This document shows positions 42,801 to 53,437 of a stretch of 64,000 nucleotides of DNA, in pieces. Position 1 is the first letter of the stretch. The number at the start of each line of letters is the position of its first letter. The notes below the pieces were generated by a model, which searched no databases, was not told the DNA's origin, and worked only from the letters and a program-made list of their open reading frames with translations. Source of the DNA: Lepidostoma basale (lineage: Eukaryota > Arthropoda > Insecta > Trichoptera > Lepidostomatidae); the NCBI GenBank assembly GCA_022606425.2, contig JAHDVF020000578.1, positions 868,001-932,000 on the forward strand, in the 5' to 3' direction. The translations under genes were made by a program, and so were the position numbers.

Positions 42801-44039
42801 TGGTCATATTGAAGATTGTAAAATAAATTCTAATACCATTGATTTAAATTTTTGGGGTTAGTCTTTTAAAAAAAATTCAATTCCATTTAAAATATAATAT
42901 TCATAGAAGACAGGTGTTTTCAGGTATTAATTAATAAAAATAAAGCTCGATAATTTTTTGTGAAAAGAAAAAGAAGATTTTGTACTTCACATTTATCTTG
43001 ACATAGTTCCAATTGTGTTAAATTAATGATCTGTTCTGACAGACCCATGGTTGGCTATTTATGAAAAATTATTTATGTTTTCCCTTTTAATTGTTTAACC
43101 CTCCCTTCCCTGTGATGGGTATCTTCTACACTTTGCTTCTAATAACCATCAATATCTCTATACATTTAATAAATACAAGGTTAAGATTTTAGGTATTCCT
43201 CCATAATATTATATTAACGCATTGATTTAAAAAATAATATTAATAATAATCAGAATTTATCGGGTGCATCGGAGGTATTTTGTGAACATCTAAAACAAAT
43301 TCGCCTATAAACAGCGTAGTGAGTGCGCGACACTATATTCGCATCTCACTCTTGCATACTTCACTGTGAAAGCGCAAGGAGCTCAATGTTCTCACTGCCA
43401 CCGGTAGTAGCTCTCGGGCTTGCAATTAGAGTGGACCTTTGCCCGTTCCATGAGCGTTGCCAGATGGTTTTTTAATGTTTTCAGCAAATAAATCTTCATT
43501 ATTATAATTTTTTACTTCAAATATAATTAGTTAAGGGGATTAGCTGTGGATATTCTTATTTTTCCGATTTAAAATCGCTAATTTTTTATTGTATACCGAC
43601 TACCCAACACGCGCGTTTTTATTTTAGCACCGTAAGGGAAAGGTTAATATTGTTTTTTGCATTTGTAGTAGTTCCTAAGTAAAAATGTACTGTAATTTCG
43701 TATACTACGGTTTGCCATTGAATTGTTATTATTTTGTTGAGTTTAGAAAAACTCACTACCGGACAGGTTAATCAGTTTGCTTAATTATTGTTTGTTTTAT
43801 GTTGATTGAGTTTATAGTTTTTTTTAGATAATTTAATTATATGTTTTTCTTAATTATATCAAATGTATATATTATTTTTCTAATGTTGTGTTGTCATAAA
43901 ATAATATACCGTATCAAAATCTGTGTTCTGCTCCAGAGGCTCATATAATGCAGACAATACTTTTATAATAGGTGTTATAAGCTTTATGTTTAATGTATTG
44001 CTAATAAATAATATTTACACTGCATAAAATTATGGATTT
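42801..44039. other. Intergenic DNA with a CpG-richer block
   Basis: Mostly AT-rich. 43255-43480 is noticeably richer in CG dinucleotides (GTAGTGAGTGCGCGACAC, CCACCGGTAGTAGCTCTCGG) and could be an old repeat, a 5' UTR or a regulatory island. No coding frame is present. Confidence 0.35.
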
Positions 44040-45300
44040 TATTTTTTGTCTAATAATTTTTTTTTTACAATAGTCTATCCAAAATACCTAAGGTGAAACA
44101 TGGCATTGGCAAAAGAGTTGGTATCGTCATAAGAAAAACAATTGTTGATCAGCCAAGTCGCGTGTCATCGATCGAAACAAGTGGTAGTCGGAAGGAGCAA
44201 TGTTTGATGAATAAGGCGGGTGGATTGGATTGGATTCCAAATAATTTTTAACAACTCTTGCAAGATGGGGTCGGACATTGTCATGTTGCAAAATAACTTT
44301 ATCGTGTCTGTAGGCATATTGCGGTCTTTTAGCTTTCAATGCTCTGCTCAAACGTATCAATTGCAGTCTATAGCGAACTCCTGTAATGGTTTCATTAGCT
44401 CGCTTTGATTAGCTCCAAGTACACCACACCAAGCTGATCCCACCAGATACAGAGCATGACCTTGGAGCCATGAATATTCAGCATTGCTGTTGATATTGAA
44501 ACATGACCAGGCTTTCCTCATGATTTTTTCCGCTTTGGATTGTCGTAGCGTATCTACTTTGCATCACCAGTCATGATACAATGCAGAAAACCCTTTATTT
44601 TTTTTTGTTGAAGCAAATGTTCACAGGTGAAAAAGTGCCGTTCAACATTTCTACGCTTCAATTCATACGGAACCCAATTTCCTTCTTTTTGAATCATTCT
44701 TAAATATTTCAAGTTCTTCTTGTGCCTGTCATGGATCTGCATCGAGTAGTGCTTCCAATTCTTTGTCTTCGAATTTTTTCGGAGTGCCAGAATGCTCTTA
44801 GCTTAGAGGTCAAAATCTTTTTCTTTAAAACGTCAAAACCAATCTCTGAACGTTGTTTCTGATAGAGCATGGTTGCCGTAAGTATCCACAAGAATTGGAT
44901 GTGCTTCCGCTGCAGATTTGTATTGGATATAATAATGTAATAAAATTCATCAAAGAAGCATGTGGTCAGCCATTGTCATGATGGAAGATAACACCTTTCC
45001 TACTATTCAATTCGCGCTGTTTTCTTTCAATTGCCTGGCGTAATCTCTCTTATTTGTCCATAGTTGAGTTGAGAATCAATCGTCTGACCGACTGGAAGTA
45101 ACTCATGGTAGACAATTCTCTTTCAGTCCCACCACACACAAAGCATCACCTTTTTCGGCATCAATCATGGCTTTGCGAACACTTGTGATGGCTCACCATC
45201 CCTTGTCCACAAAGTTTGATGCTTCCGATTGTCGTACGTGATCCATTTTTCCATTGAAAAGTAACGTTTAAAGTGTCACCTTTCCAACGAGCGTTTACGA
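44040..45300 (-). pseudogene. Mariner-type transposase remnants, two overlapping lineages
   Basis: The minus-strand frames 44742-44554 (WVPYELKRRNVERH, FLHCIMTGDAK) and 44360-44127 (VILQHDNVRPHLARVV, SNIAPSDYHLFRS) are the middle and end of one DD34D transposase. 44930-45300 holds pieces of a second copy (GGATCACGTACGACAATCGG and GTTGTTCATGG-like regions) in the same orientation. Both have many stops and shifts. No clean inverted termini were found. Confidence 0.75.
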
Positions 45301-45309
45301 AAAGAAAAA

Positions 45310-45940
45310 CCAAGTATGTGGCAAAAAAGTTTTAATAACAAAATATACAATTTGTTAAAACATAAAACAACAAAAGAAAAACAAACATAAAGACTAAACA
45401 GCTGCCTTTTTAATTATTTGACATTGCTCTGTACGCAGATCGCTGACAAACTTAACAGAAATTATAAAGAAGTGACAAATTACACAATTTTCTGCTGACA
45501 GGTATTCAATTAAGCTAATACTTAATTCTGAAAAAAATGGTGAAGAATTAGTTTCAAATTCTGCATACGGAATACAGCAGTAAAAATAAGATGCATTAAA
45601 AAACATGTAAATTTATTAATTATGCATTTGGTATTTTATTATGTATCTATGTAACACCGAGAAGCATAAAACCTGTCGGTTTAAGAATGGAATCTGAAAA
45701 CATTAAACTAAAAGTAGGTGGTTCTGAAATGTGGAGTTGCATGGGTATTTGTTAGACGTTTCCTGAACCAACAACCACTTAATATCAGTAAAGTCAAAAT
45801 AATCAAAACTTTTACAAAAATAGGTAAGTATTAATGTAGTTTATTGAAATCTCTTGGTAGAAGTTCATTTTAAATCATGAAAATTAAAATTATAATAAAA
45901 AATTCATTAAAATATAAATTATGTTTTATTACAATTTTTC
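45310..45940. other. AT-rich intergenic DNA
   Basis: No element recognised; the minus frame 45606-45394 has no recognisable domain. Confidence 0.35.
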
Positions 45941-45944
45941 TACT

Positions 45945-46035
45945 AGTTTTGACCGGTTTTGTCAGTTCGCTGAAGTACCAGAATATGGCAGCGGACTTCA
46001 TCAAAACTGGTTGAAGCTAGAATATGTGGAATAAA
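45945..46035 (-). repeat. Inverted-repeat unit resembling the hammerhead-like PLE ends
   Basis: On the minus strand: CAGTTTTGATGAAGTCCGCT, then a spacer, then CAGCGAACTGACAAAACCGG and TCAAAACTAG. UUGAUGA, a GUCCGCUG/CAGCGAAC hairpin and AAAACCGGU occur in the same order as motif A (31024), with flanks AGUUUUGA/UCAAAACU pairing. The GAAA element is altered (GACAAAAC). Confidence 0.35.
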
Positions 46036-46220
46036 ACTAAATATTAATTATAAAGAAATTTCCATTAATTCTAATAGGTGTATAGTTGACTCAAATTATT
46101 TCAAGTATATTTGGATTAAAATATTGCAAGTAGTAAAATGGTATCGTCAAGAAGACTGAGGTTTAGAGCGCAATCAAATACCATTGATTTATTTTTTACA
46201 TTTTAAGTGACAAGCATATA

Positions 46221-46814
46221 CAGTAGAACCTGAATAATTGGCATTCCATGGGACCAGGCCTACGATGGTCAAATAAGCAGGTTTTCCAATTATCCAGTTT
46301 TTCATGTATCCGGGTCCAGATTGGGCTATGGGTTTTTAACCAGGTTGTGTAACCACATAAACAGTAAAATAATTCATGGAATGATGCATAAAACAATCAA
46401 TAAGAATTTAATAAAAGTTTAATAAGTAAATTGTAATTGTATATACATATGTGCATACACATTCAAACAATACATTTAATTATTGTGGCTTTAAAAAATC
46501 AGTTATATGGGCCTGTTTCACCAGCTAAAAATGTTGCACAACTCTTCACGAGATTTACCGACGTCAAATTCTTGGATTAGTTTTAGTTTCGAGCTCAAAT
46601 CAAAGCCGTTATATTTACGTTTATGAGTACAGAACAAATACTGAGGAGTTGTCAGTTTACAGAGATCGAGAAGGCAGTGCTCTCCAATTACAGAGGTTTA
46701 GGGCCTGAATGTCGAGTTCAATTAAACAGGTTACTTTTTTCCAATTAAAGAGGTTTTAGTGCTCCAAGGCGAGTTGGGACCGGGACTTTTCCGCCAATTA
46801 ACCAGGTTCTACTG
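46221..46814. mobile_element. Tc1/mariner/pogo-type non-autonomous element, CAGTAGAACCTG ends
   Basis: 594 bp between TA dinucleotides (46219-46220, 46815-46816). The termini CAGTAGAACCTGAATAATTG and CCAATTAACCAGGTTCTACTG are inverted. Internal GGTTTTCCAATTATCCAG and CCAATTAAAGAGGTTTTAGT are sub-terminal repeats of the end sequence. No coding frame is visible. Confidence 0.85.
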
Positions 46815-46819
46815 TATAA

Positions 46820-47430
46820 TCTGCATTCTTATTTATACCTTTAGTTTTATTATTTTCATATCCCGTTTCATTTTTGATGAATTTATAAAACCAATAATAT
46901 TTATACATAAAAGTTAATTTACAATCCTTTTCAATCCAACTTTCTATAACTATATTTACAGCAGTGTCTAAATACAAATCAAGATATTATTATCAAAATT
47001 TTACATATTGCTTTTGTTTATGGAATTAAAATTCCTCTTCAATGTTACCAATGTTGGAATAACAAAGTGATTACTTACATAGTTTTTATAATATCACTGA
47101 AGATACACAAAGTGAAATAATGGAAGTGACTCTCCCAAATGTTAGACCATAGTACTCTATGCAACAAATCGAGAAAACAGTTTCATAATATGACCAATAT
47201 TTACATATTTGTATCATTACAATGCATCATTACAGTTTTTATTTTTTTTATTTCAATTATAATAAACATTAAGTCTTAAAATCTGTAAATATTACTCCTG
47301 GAGTATGAAAAAAAAATGTATAAATATTAAAACCACAGAAAAGTCATATTAAATCACCTATAAATGTGAATAAAAAAAAATAGGTAAAACGAAAAATATA
47401 AAATTTACAACTTTTTTTAACAAAGTTTTT
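46820..47430. other. AT-rich intergenic DNA
   Basis: Nothing recognised. Confidence 0.4.
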
Positions 47431-47433
47431 TCT

Positions 47434-47720
47434 AAAGGCCGTGCCACACTGTTTGAAACAAGCTCTCCACAGGGGTGACCTTGGTGGAGAGCTGTGGAGC
47501 CCACGGTTGGTATAGCGTCCACATACTGTTGTAAACAAGCTCTCCACATGTGGAATGCGTGTTTAAATGGTGGATCCACACGCATACTATGTGCGTCCGC
47601 CCACAAAGTTTGTTGAAGGTCAAACGAATTTTAGTTTCAAACAAGTGTCTACACAGTTTTAAACCGCCGGTGGAGACCGATGTGGAGAGCTTGTTTAAAA
47701 CAGTGTGGCACGGCTTTTAA
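47434..47720. mobile_element. MITE with GCCGTGCCACACTG ends
   Basis: Left AAAGGCCGTGCCACACTG, right CAGTGTGGCACGGCTTTTAA. Just inside, AAACAAGCTCTCCACAGGGG and GTGGAGAGCTTGTTTAAAAC are also inverted. CAAGCTCTCCACA recurs internally (about 47535), suggesting an ancestral duplication. Confidence 0.85.
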
Positions 47721-47744
47721 TCAGTAATTTAGTTTCATACCGAC

Positions 47745-48085
47745 ATATGGAACAGAAACGCTAACCCTCACCAAGTCGACCATAAGGAGACTCCGTGTAG
47801 CACAGAGCAAAAACGAAAGAGCCATGCTACATGTAAGATTCTGAGACCAGCTAAGAAATACTGAAATACGTAGAAGGTCAGAAGTAACAGATGTCGTCGC
47901 AAGGGTAGCGAAGCTTAAATGGTAATTAGTAATTTGCGAGAAGAGACCCCCCTCCCCACGCGATGATCCGATGATATTAGAAGAATTGCTGCCGATTGGA
48001 TGCGAAAGACACAAAACAGGGATACGTGGAGAAGTATGGAGGAGGCCTATGTCCAGCAGTGGACGACAACGGCTGTTTAAGTAAA
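47745..48085 (+). mobile_element. RTE-like LINE 3' fragment
   Basis: Plus strand: ACATATGGAACAGAAACGCT (Y-G-T-E-T-L), AACGAAAGAGCCATGCTACA (R-A-M-L-like), and the end TATGTCCAGCAGTGGACGAC. It is the same family as 17205 and 30225. Stops and shifts throughout. Confidence 0.75.
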
Positions 48086-48483
48086 GTAAATAAGTAATTT
48101 AGTTTTATTCCCTTAAAAATACATATGCTACATTCACACATGGCATGATCTAATGGTGAGCATTGCGTGGAGATTCTAGACTAATAATAATTAGACGGGA
48201 CACAAGAAGCCCGGGGCTTGTGCACGTGGGTTTATAAAAAAAAAATTAAATCTAAATTCTCTAAGTATTTATTACAAGTTATGCCTCAATACTTTTAATA
48301 TACTTGAATTTGAACATTCTCATACTGCAGTTCGGTGTATATCACACCCAGCTAGTCACATTGGGTCGATAGGTAAAAAAAAAAAATTATGACTTAATTA
48401 TTACAATGAATTCTGTAATAAATATCTAATCGTGATTTAATTAAATTCTTTAAAATGAATAATACAAATTGACAGCTTTTTAA

Positions 48484-48712
48484 TATATACAAATGAAAAC
48501 GTCTGTTTTCTAGAAGTTTAATTACATTTTAAGAGAACATGTATCGCCTTTCTAAGGCATTATTAAATGTAGCGAAAATCAAGTGTGTTATTGTTTATAA
48601 ACACGAGTTAAAGCTACATTTGTTAAAACTTCTAGATAACAGATGTTTTCATTTGCATTATTTATTTGTAATAAGGATTATTACACCATTGTTCGGGAAA
48701 CAATAAATGACA
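48484..48712. mobile_element. T-family foldback element, complete pair
   Basis: Left arm minus: AATGAAAACGTCTGTTTTCT, AGAACATGTATCGCCTTTCT, AAGGCATTATTAAATG. Right arm plus: AACTTCTAGATAACAGATGT, TTTCATTTGCATTATT and the end TTGTTCGGGAAACAATAAA. In the left arm the GAAAC of other copies reads GATAC. Confidence 0.8.
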
Positions 48713-48821
48713 GTTTTTTATTTCAAAAAAATAATTCCAGTAATTTTTACAAAACTATTATATATATTTTTACAATATAATAGTTTTAACAAAACTATTG
48801 CACTGTTTTCCACTTTTGCAT

Positions 48822-48915
48822 CTATTTTTCTCTACATGTTTCGAAGGTACACCTTCATGATCAGGAGAATTGAGTTAAAATCATTCTCCCGATGATGAAG
48901 GTGTAAAACCTTTCA
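48822..48915. repeat. Inverted pair of hammerhead-like ends (motif C)
   Basis: The minus arm (48869-48828) and plus arm (48884-48915) share TTCTCC-YGAT-ATGAAGGTGTA around a 12-bp spacer. The plus arm reads CTCCCGATGATGAAGGTGTA then diverges. The unit sits just inside AT-rich DNA 110 bp after the T-family element. Confidence 0.65.
48828..48869 (-). ncRNA. Hammerhead-like motif C (candidate, G8 altered)
   Basis: Minus strand: stem I UUCUC (48869-48865), core CUGAUCA (48864-48858, canonical CUGAUGA with G8 to C), U, stem II GAAGG-UGUA-CCUUC, GAAAC (48842-48838), palindrome ACAUGU, A at the cleavage position, stem I GAGAA (48832-48828). All three stems pair perfectly, stem I over five bases. G8 is catalytic in hammerheads, so this copy is probably inactive. 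The neighbouring plus arm retains GAUGA but lost GAAAC. Confidence 0.5.
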
Positions 48916-49264
48916 TATTTTAATTCATAAAAAATCATTATTAAAGTCTTAAGTCCACAGTATTAAAGTCTTAAATTTATCAAAAATTTCATAACCCAGT
49001 TTAAAACATTTAAAATATTTAATTGGGTCCAAGTGAAACTAATAGCATCAATAATAACCATACCGTGGTTTATATGTGGTATTTAATGTTACCGTGGTAT
49101 TTAATGCAAAGTATTTTTTTATTTTATATCTGTAAGTATAAAAAATTTCAGATTTAGATTTTTGTTAAATATCACAAATGTTCCAAAAGAATACTGTTTT
49201 TAATAAAATTCATAAACTGTATCGGTATGAATGTGGAAACACTTTTTGTCAAAATTTATGTTTT

Positions 49265-49450
49265 TGAAATCTTTTTTTTTGGGATCTTGGGAAAATACAT
49301 GTAACTCGTCTTTATAGACCGACGTTTCGGAGAGCGTTCCAGTCTCCATCTTCAGGGTGGTTATGATGACTATAACCATCCGCAACATTCTCCAAAACAT
49401 CGACCGAGAAAGACGAGTTACGCGGATTTTACCAAGATCCCAAAAAACAT
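49265..49450. repeat. Inverted pair of hammerhead-like ends (motif D)
   Basis: The outer inverted parts TTGGGATCTTGGGAAAATAC / GGATTTTACCAAGATCCCAA and GTAACTCGTCTTTATAGACC / CGACCGAGAAAGACGAGTTA enclose a centre with GGTTATGATGACTATAACC. The minus arm contains a full hammerhead-like core (49358-49318); the plus arm (CTCCAAAACATCGACC) is a degraded version. Confidence 0.75.
49318..49358 (-). ncRNA. Hammerhead-like motif D (candidate, intact core bases)
   Basis: Minus strand: stem I ACC (49358-49356), core CUGAAGA (49355-49349), U, stem II GGAGA-(9 nt)-UCUCC, GAAAC (49328-49324), minimal stem III AC-GU, C cleavage nucleotide (GUC), stem I GGU (49320-49318). All invariant core residues are present, stem II has five pairs. 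Stem I is only three pairs, and an extra U precedes stem II, as in motifs B, C and the T family. Confidence 0.55.
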
Positions 49451-49974
49451 ATTCCTGCCAACCGTGAAAATATACGCAATTATTAAAAAAAATGGATTTG
49501 TTAAAAAATACAAATGAAGTATGTCATAATTGACATGCTGTATTATTATTCATCATTTCAACAATTGATTTCAGCTGTGACTAATTAAAATTAAACAAAA
49601 CATTCTGTGATCAGTCACTGAATTTATTTAAGCTAACTGTAAGAGGTAATTGGACGCAAAGCATATTTTTAGTTTAGTTATTTGATCTTTTTTGTTTGAC
49701 ATATTCCTATGAGAAAATTTGAAAAGTTCACTCATTTTACTAATATTATAAACATAATTATGTTGGGATTTAATAGTTATTCCTGCTAGGTTAAATCATG
49801 AAGTATAAAGTATTTAATTAATTTAAATTGAATATTTTATATCAAAAATCCTTTATTTATTAAAATATAATTCGAGACGAACTTCCAACATGAGATTTGT
49901 TTAAATATAAAATACACCTAATAATTAATGTTTCAATAAAAATCCGCAATGATATAATTCAGTGATATAATGAT

Positions 49975-50290
49975 GAAAATGGGAAGAGCTGGGGAACGGA
50001 GAGATGACCAGAGACAGAAGCCAATGGAGGACCGTTGTGGAGGAGGCCAAGTCCCACACTGGGATATAGCGCCGAGAAGTAGTAGTGGATATAATACAGT
50101 TTTAAGGTTGCCCCTATAATATATAAGGTTGACGAAGAAAGATCCGGACAGCCCAGAGGGGTAGAGGAAGCTCTTTGGCGGATGGGGGTCATCTATTGAG
50201 GCCTCTCTTAAAAAATGTGGACTCAACAGAGAGCTGACCCAAGACAAGGGTATCCTGGAGAAATCGTGTTAGGAGGACCGACCCTACTTA
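49975..50290 (+). mobile_element. LINE fragment, same family as 32240-33180
   Basis: AGACAGAAGCCAATGGAGGA, TGTGGAGGAGGCCAAGTCCC and ACACTGGGATATAGCGCCGA give the end of an RTE-type LINE coding region (W-R-T-V-V-E-E-A-K-S-H-T-G). 50100-50290 is a second, diverged non-LTR-like piece (GGACAGCCCAGAGGGGTAGA). Confidence 0.65.
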
Positions 50291-50299
50291 AAGTGGGAA

Positions 50300-51060
50300 A
50301 TGGCAAAAGAAATAATGATATATTTAATGACAAAACAATTTTTGATATCTTTGTACATTATCTTTTTTTTTCCTAAAGTAAAACCTAAACACATCTGATG
50401 GATGAGAACCTTTATTTATGTATGTGTCTCGTGTTTATATTAAATACAAAGACACCAAATTAATGTGTGTTTTCAAAATACATCAAAGTTTATAACTGTA
50501 ATAACGTTTTTAAAACATAGTGGATGATTTTCTACAAATAAAAAATAATGACAATTTTTAAATAAAGTAAAAATAAGGATATATCTTAAAATTTCTAATT
50601 GTAACATGTTAAAATATTTTTAAAACTACAATTTGTTTATTTTATGGTATGGAAAAATAAATTTGAAAAAAGGCTTAATAAGAATCATAGACAATATAAA
50701 AATCTCTATAGGACTAGGTAAATAAATTTTCCATTTAGCCGCACTATGGTATTTAAAGTAAAATTAAAAAACATTTTAAACAGAAGAAAGACCGATCTGA
50801 TGATAACGGAATAAAAACCACGCATACCAATCTCATAAAAAAAACATATGTACACATTTGTCAATATCTGGTATGAGATATTCATAAAAAAATCAGTACT
50901 TAAACTAAAATAAGTCATTTTGTAAGAAATGTGTATTTACAAGTGAATAAAAATAAATGGTACTTAAATATTAAACTCATAAGTAATTGAGAAGAAGAAA
51001 AAACACATCGAGAGATAGAATTATTCAACGAATCACTACTAAGTATGTACATTATGAATA
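50300..51060. other. AT-rich intergenic DNA
   Basis: Nothing recognised. Confidence 0.4.
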
Positions 51061-51062
51061 CC

Positions 51063-51663
51063 ATACACTCCCGATTTTCCGGAATCGGGTTAACTGGCGA
51101 GCGGATTATCCGGGACACTTGAGACATGTAAAAAAAAATTCACAATAGTACTTATAATGCAAACAAAAACTCAAATCTGTCACAATGACATTGGACGTTT
51201 ATTTCACATTTGCACCACCGAAGTGGTAAAGTCGTCGTGTTTTCAAATTTGCAATAAAGCACCTGCAGCATAGTTCATACTCACAAAACATTGTCGTTAA
51301 TTTTATTTTACTGTGAAAAGGTGTCTATAATAATGGATAAACGCAAACAAGTCGTACTTTCAATTGAACAAAAACTCGAAATAATTTAAAAGTTTGAAAA
51401 TGGTGCTACCGTTAAATATTTATTGAATCAATATAATATTTGTGATCAAACAATACGGGACGTCATTAATAAAAAGACAAAATTGATAGATTTTGCAGGA
51501 ACATCGGATAGCGCCAAAGATTATGAAGTTGTTATCTTACGAAGATCTCGATAATGCAATGGTTTTGTGGTTCCGTCAACAACGGGCAACAACCGGGGTT
51601 TCCGTCAGTCAAAAAGTGTGACGCTGGTTCACCATCCATCCCGGAAAATCGGGAGTGTACTGT
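51063..51663 (+). mobile_element. Pogo/Tigger-like element with HTH coding remnant
   Basis: Ends ACACTCCCGATTTTCCGG and GGAAAATCGGGAGTGTACTG. From 51333 a plus frame reads MDKRKQVVLSIEQKLEII, a stop, then KFENGATVKYLLNQYNICDQ, TIRDVINKKTK: the CENP-B-type N-terminal HTH of Tigger transposases. The DDE domain is deleted. It is the best-preserved of the four copies. Confidence 0.85.
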
Positions 51664-51949
51664 ATCTATACCGAGTTAAATTAAAACAAACAATTTATTA
51701 ATTATTATGTACTAATAGCAACCTGTTAAATAAGATAATTGGGGAGTGCAATCAATTGTTGGTAGCTTATTTTTCAAATTCATTACCTATATAAAATATA
51801 CATTAAATTTTCTAATAGATTATCATAGTAATATTAGCACATTGTCTACAGGAAATGTAAAAATGTGTTTTGGAAAACGTTCCAAATATAAAAAATACGA
51901 TAATAAAATTAGCATCATTTTGTGCTGTGAAATATGGAAACTAAACTGT

Positions 51950-52265
51950 ATTCTAAAAGAGATCCGTATGATGACCCAGCAGCCCCTTAGAACGAGCACC
52001 GTGACAGCCAGTCCCCTAGCATGGATTGGGGATGTATGCCAAGCTGGACTGCTATACCAGAACAATTAAGACCCTGTACGCACCGGAGAAAGACCTCTTG
52101 GAAGGCCTAGACAGCGCCTAATGGATAGTTCTGGCTGATCTGGCTAGGTTGGGCGAATCGGACTACTGGGAGCAAAAGGCGCAGGATCGAAGAGCTTGAA
52201 GGAAAATCATCAAGGAGGCTAAAACTCTTCAAGAGTTGTATGGCTATAAGAAGTAAGTAAGTAAA
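51950..52265 (+). repeat. LINE-like fragment shared with 60225-60535
   Basis: GATGACCCAGCAGCCCCTTA, AGCATGGATTGGGGATGTAT, GGTTGGGCGAATCGGACTAC and CTCTTCAAGAGTTGTATGGC with a TAAGTAAGTAAG tail. The coding sense (L-A-W-I-G-D-V-C, A-K-T-L-Q-E-L-Y-G-Y-K-K) suggests the C-terminal end of a LINE reverse transcriptase. Confidence 0.65.
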
Positions 52266-52269
52266 GTAG

Positions 52270-52934
52270 GGAGACTATCATAGAAAATTAAGGTAGATTT
52301 TCAGTTCATTTTGATACAGTACTCTAATTCACAGTATGGTTTGGATTACACTATCATCAAAATTATAAAACTATTGAAAAATTCTAAATAAAAAAAATAA
52401 AAAATTATGTGCTTGTAATGTGTCCTCGCTGTGATAATATAATGACTTGAAACAAAGTTCTAAATTTGAATTAAAACAAAATATTTCACATGAACGGTTT
52501 TAAAATTCTTCAGATGGCATTACCATTAAATACCCGCAAATAAGATGTATTTAAGTTTACCATATAACATCACACTAATTCGAGTAATAAAATATGAGGA
52601 TTTTTTATATAATTATTATATATAGCAATGATTCTAGGACAGTCTGAAATGTATTATTTTAGCAAGCTACCTGTGACTCTGCATAGTTTATCTATGCCTT
52701 TCAGATCTAGATAAGATCTATGGTAAATATATGACCTAAACTAAGATTTCATTGACAGATCTGAAAATTAATATTTTTTTACAAAATATCAGTGTAAAAA
52801 TAAACTCAAGGGGTTATGCAACCCTGATATTAAAAAAATAAATCAGAGATCAAAAGGAATCCGAGGACATCACAGCAACAAAAAAGACCTCATGTACAGT
52901 TCAGGAATCGCAGACTAAAGGAAATTTAATAAAA
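52270..52934. other. AT-rich intergenic DNA
   Basis: Nothing recognised. Confidence 0.4.
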
Positions 52935-52936
52935 TA

Positions 52937-53437
52937 CAGTGAAACCCGGATTTTACGTCCCCGTATTTAACGTTTTCCCGCCAATTGCGTTTAATTTTTT
53001 CAGTCCCGATATTTTTTAATACATTTTTTCCCCCGCAATTTACATTGAAAATATTCAAAATATGCGAGGTTGACAATTAGTCGGCGCAGTAGAAACGTGA
53101 TTGGTTGGCGAGCGACATTGTGATTGGTCGGCATACGGCGTGCAACGTGGTGATTGGCTGACATTCGGCATCTGTCATTTGGTTTTTGCCTTTATTCGTG
53201 ATCAACATTTGCATACAGTTTTTAAGTTTTTTGTTTTGTTTTATTGGTTAAGTTAATTACAATATTTTCTTCCTTATTTCATCGGTTTTGTTTGGATTTT
53301 TAGCGCGCGTTTCGCAAACTAATCAAAGTGCTTTAAAAAAATATATTTATATTTTTTTTAATACCCCCATTTACATTTTCCCTTCATTTACGTTTTTTTC
53401 TCAGTCCCTTAAATAATGTAAAATAGGGGTTTCACTG
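52937..53437. mobile_element. Pogo/mariner-type MITE, CAGTGAAACCC ends
   Basis: 501 bp between TA dinucleotides (52935-52936, 53438-53439). The termini CAGTGAAACCCGGATTTTAC and GTAAAATAGGGGTTTCACTG are inverted, and sub-terminal TTACGT/ACGT motifs recur. There is no open frame inside. Confidence 0.88.
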
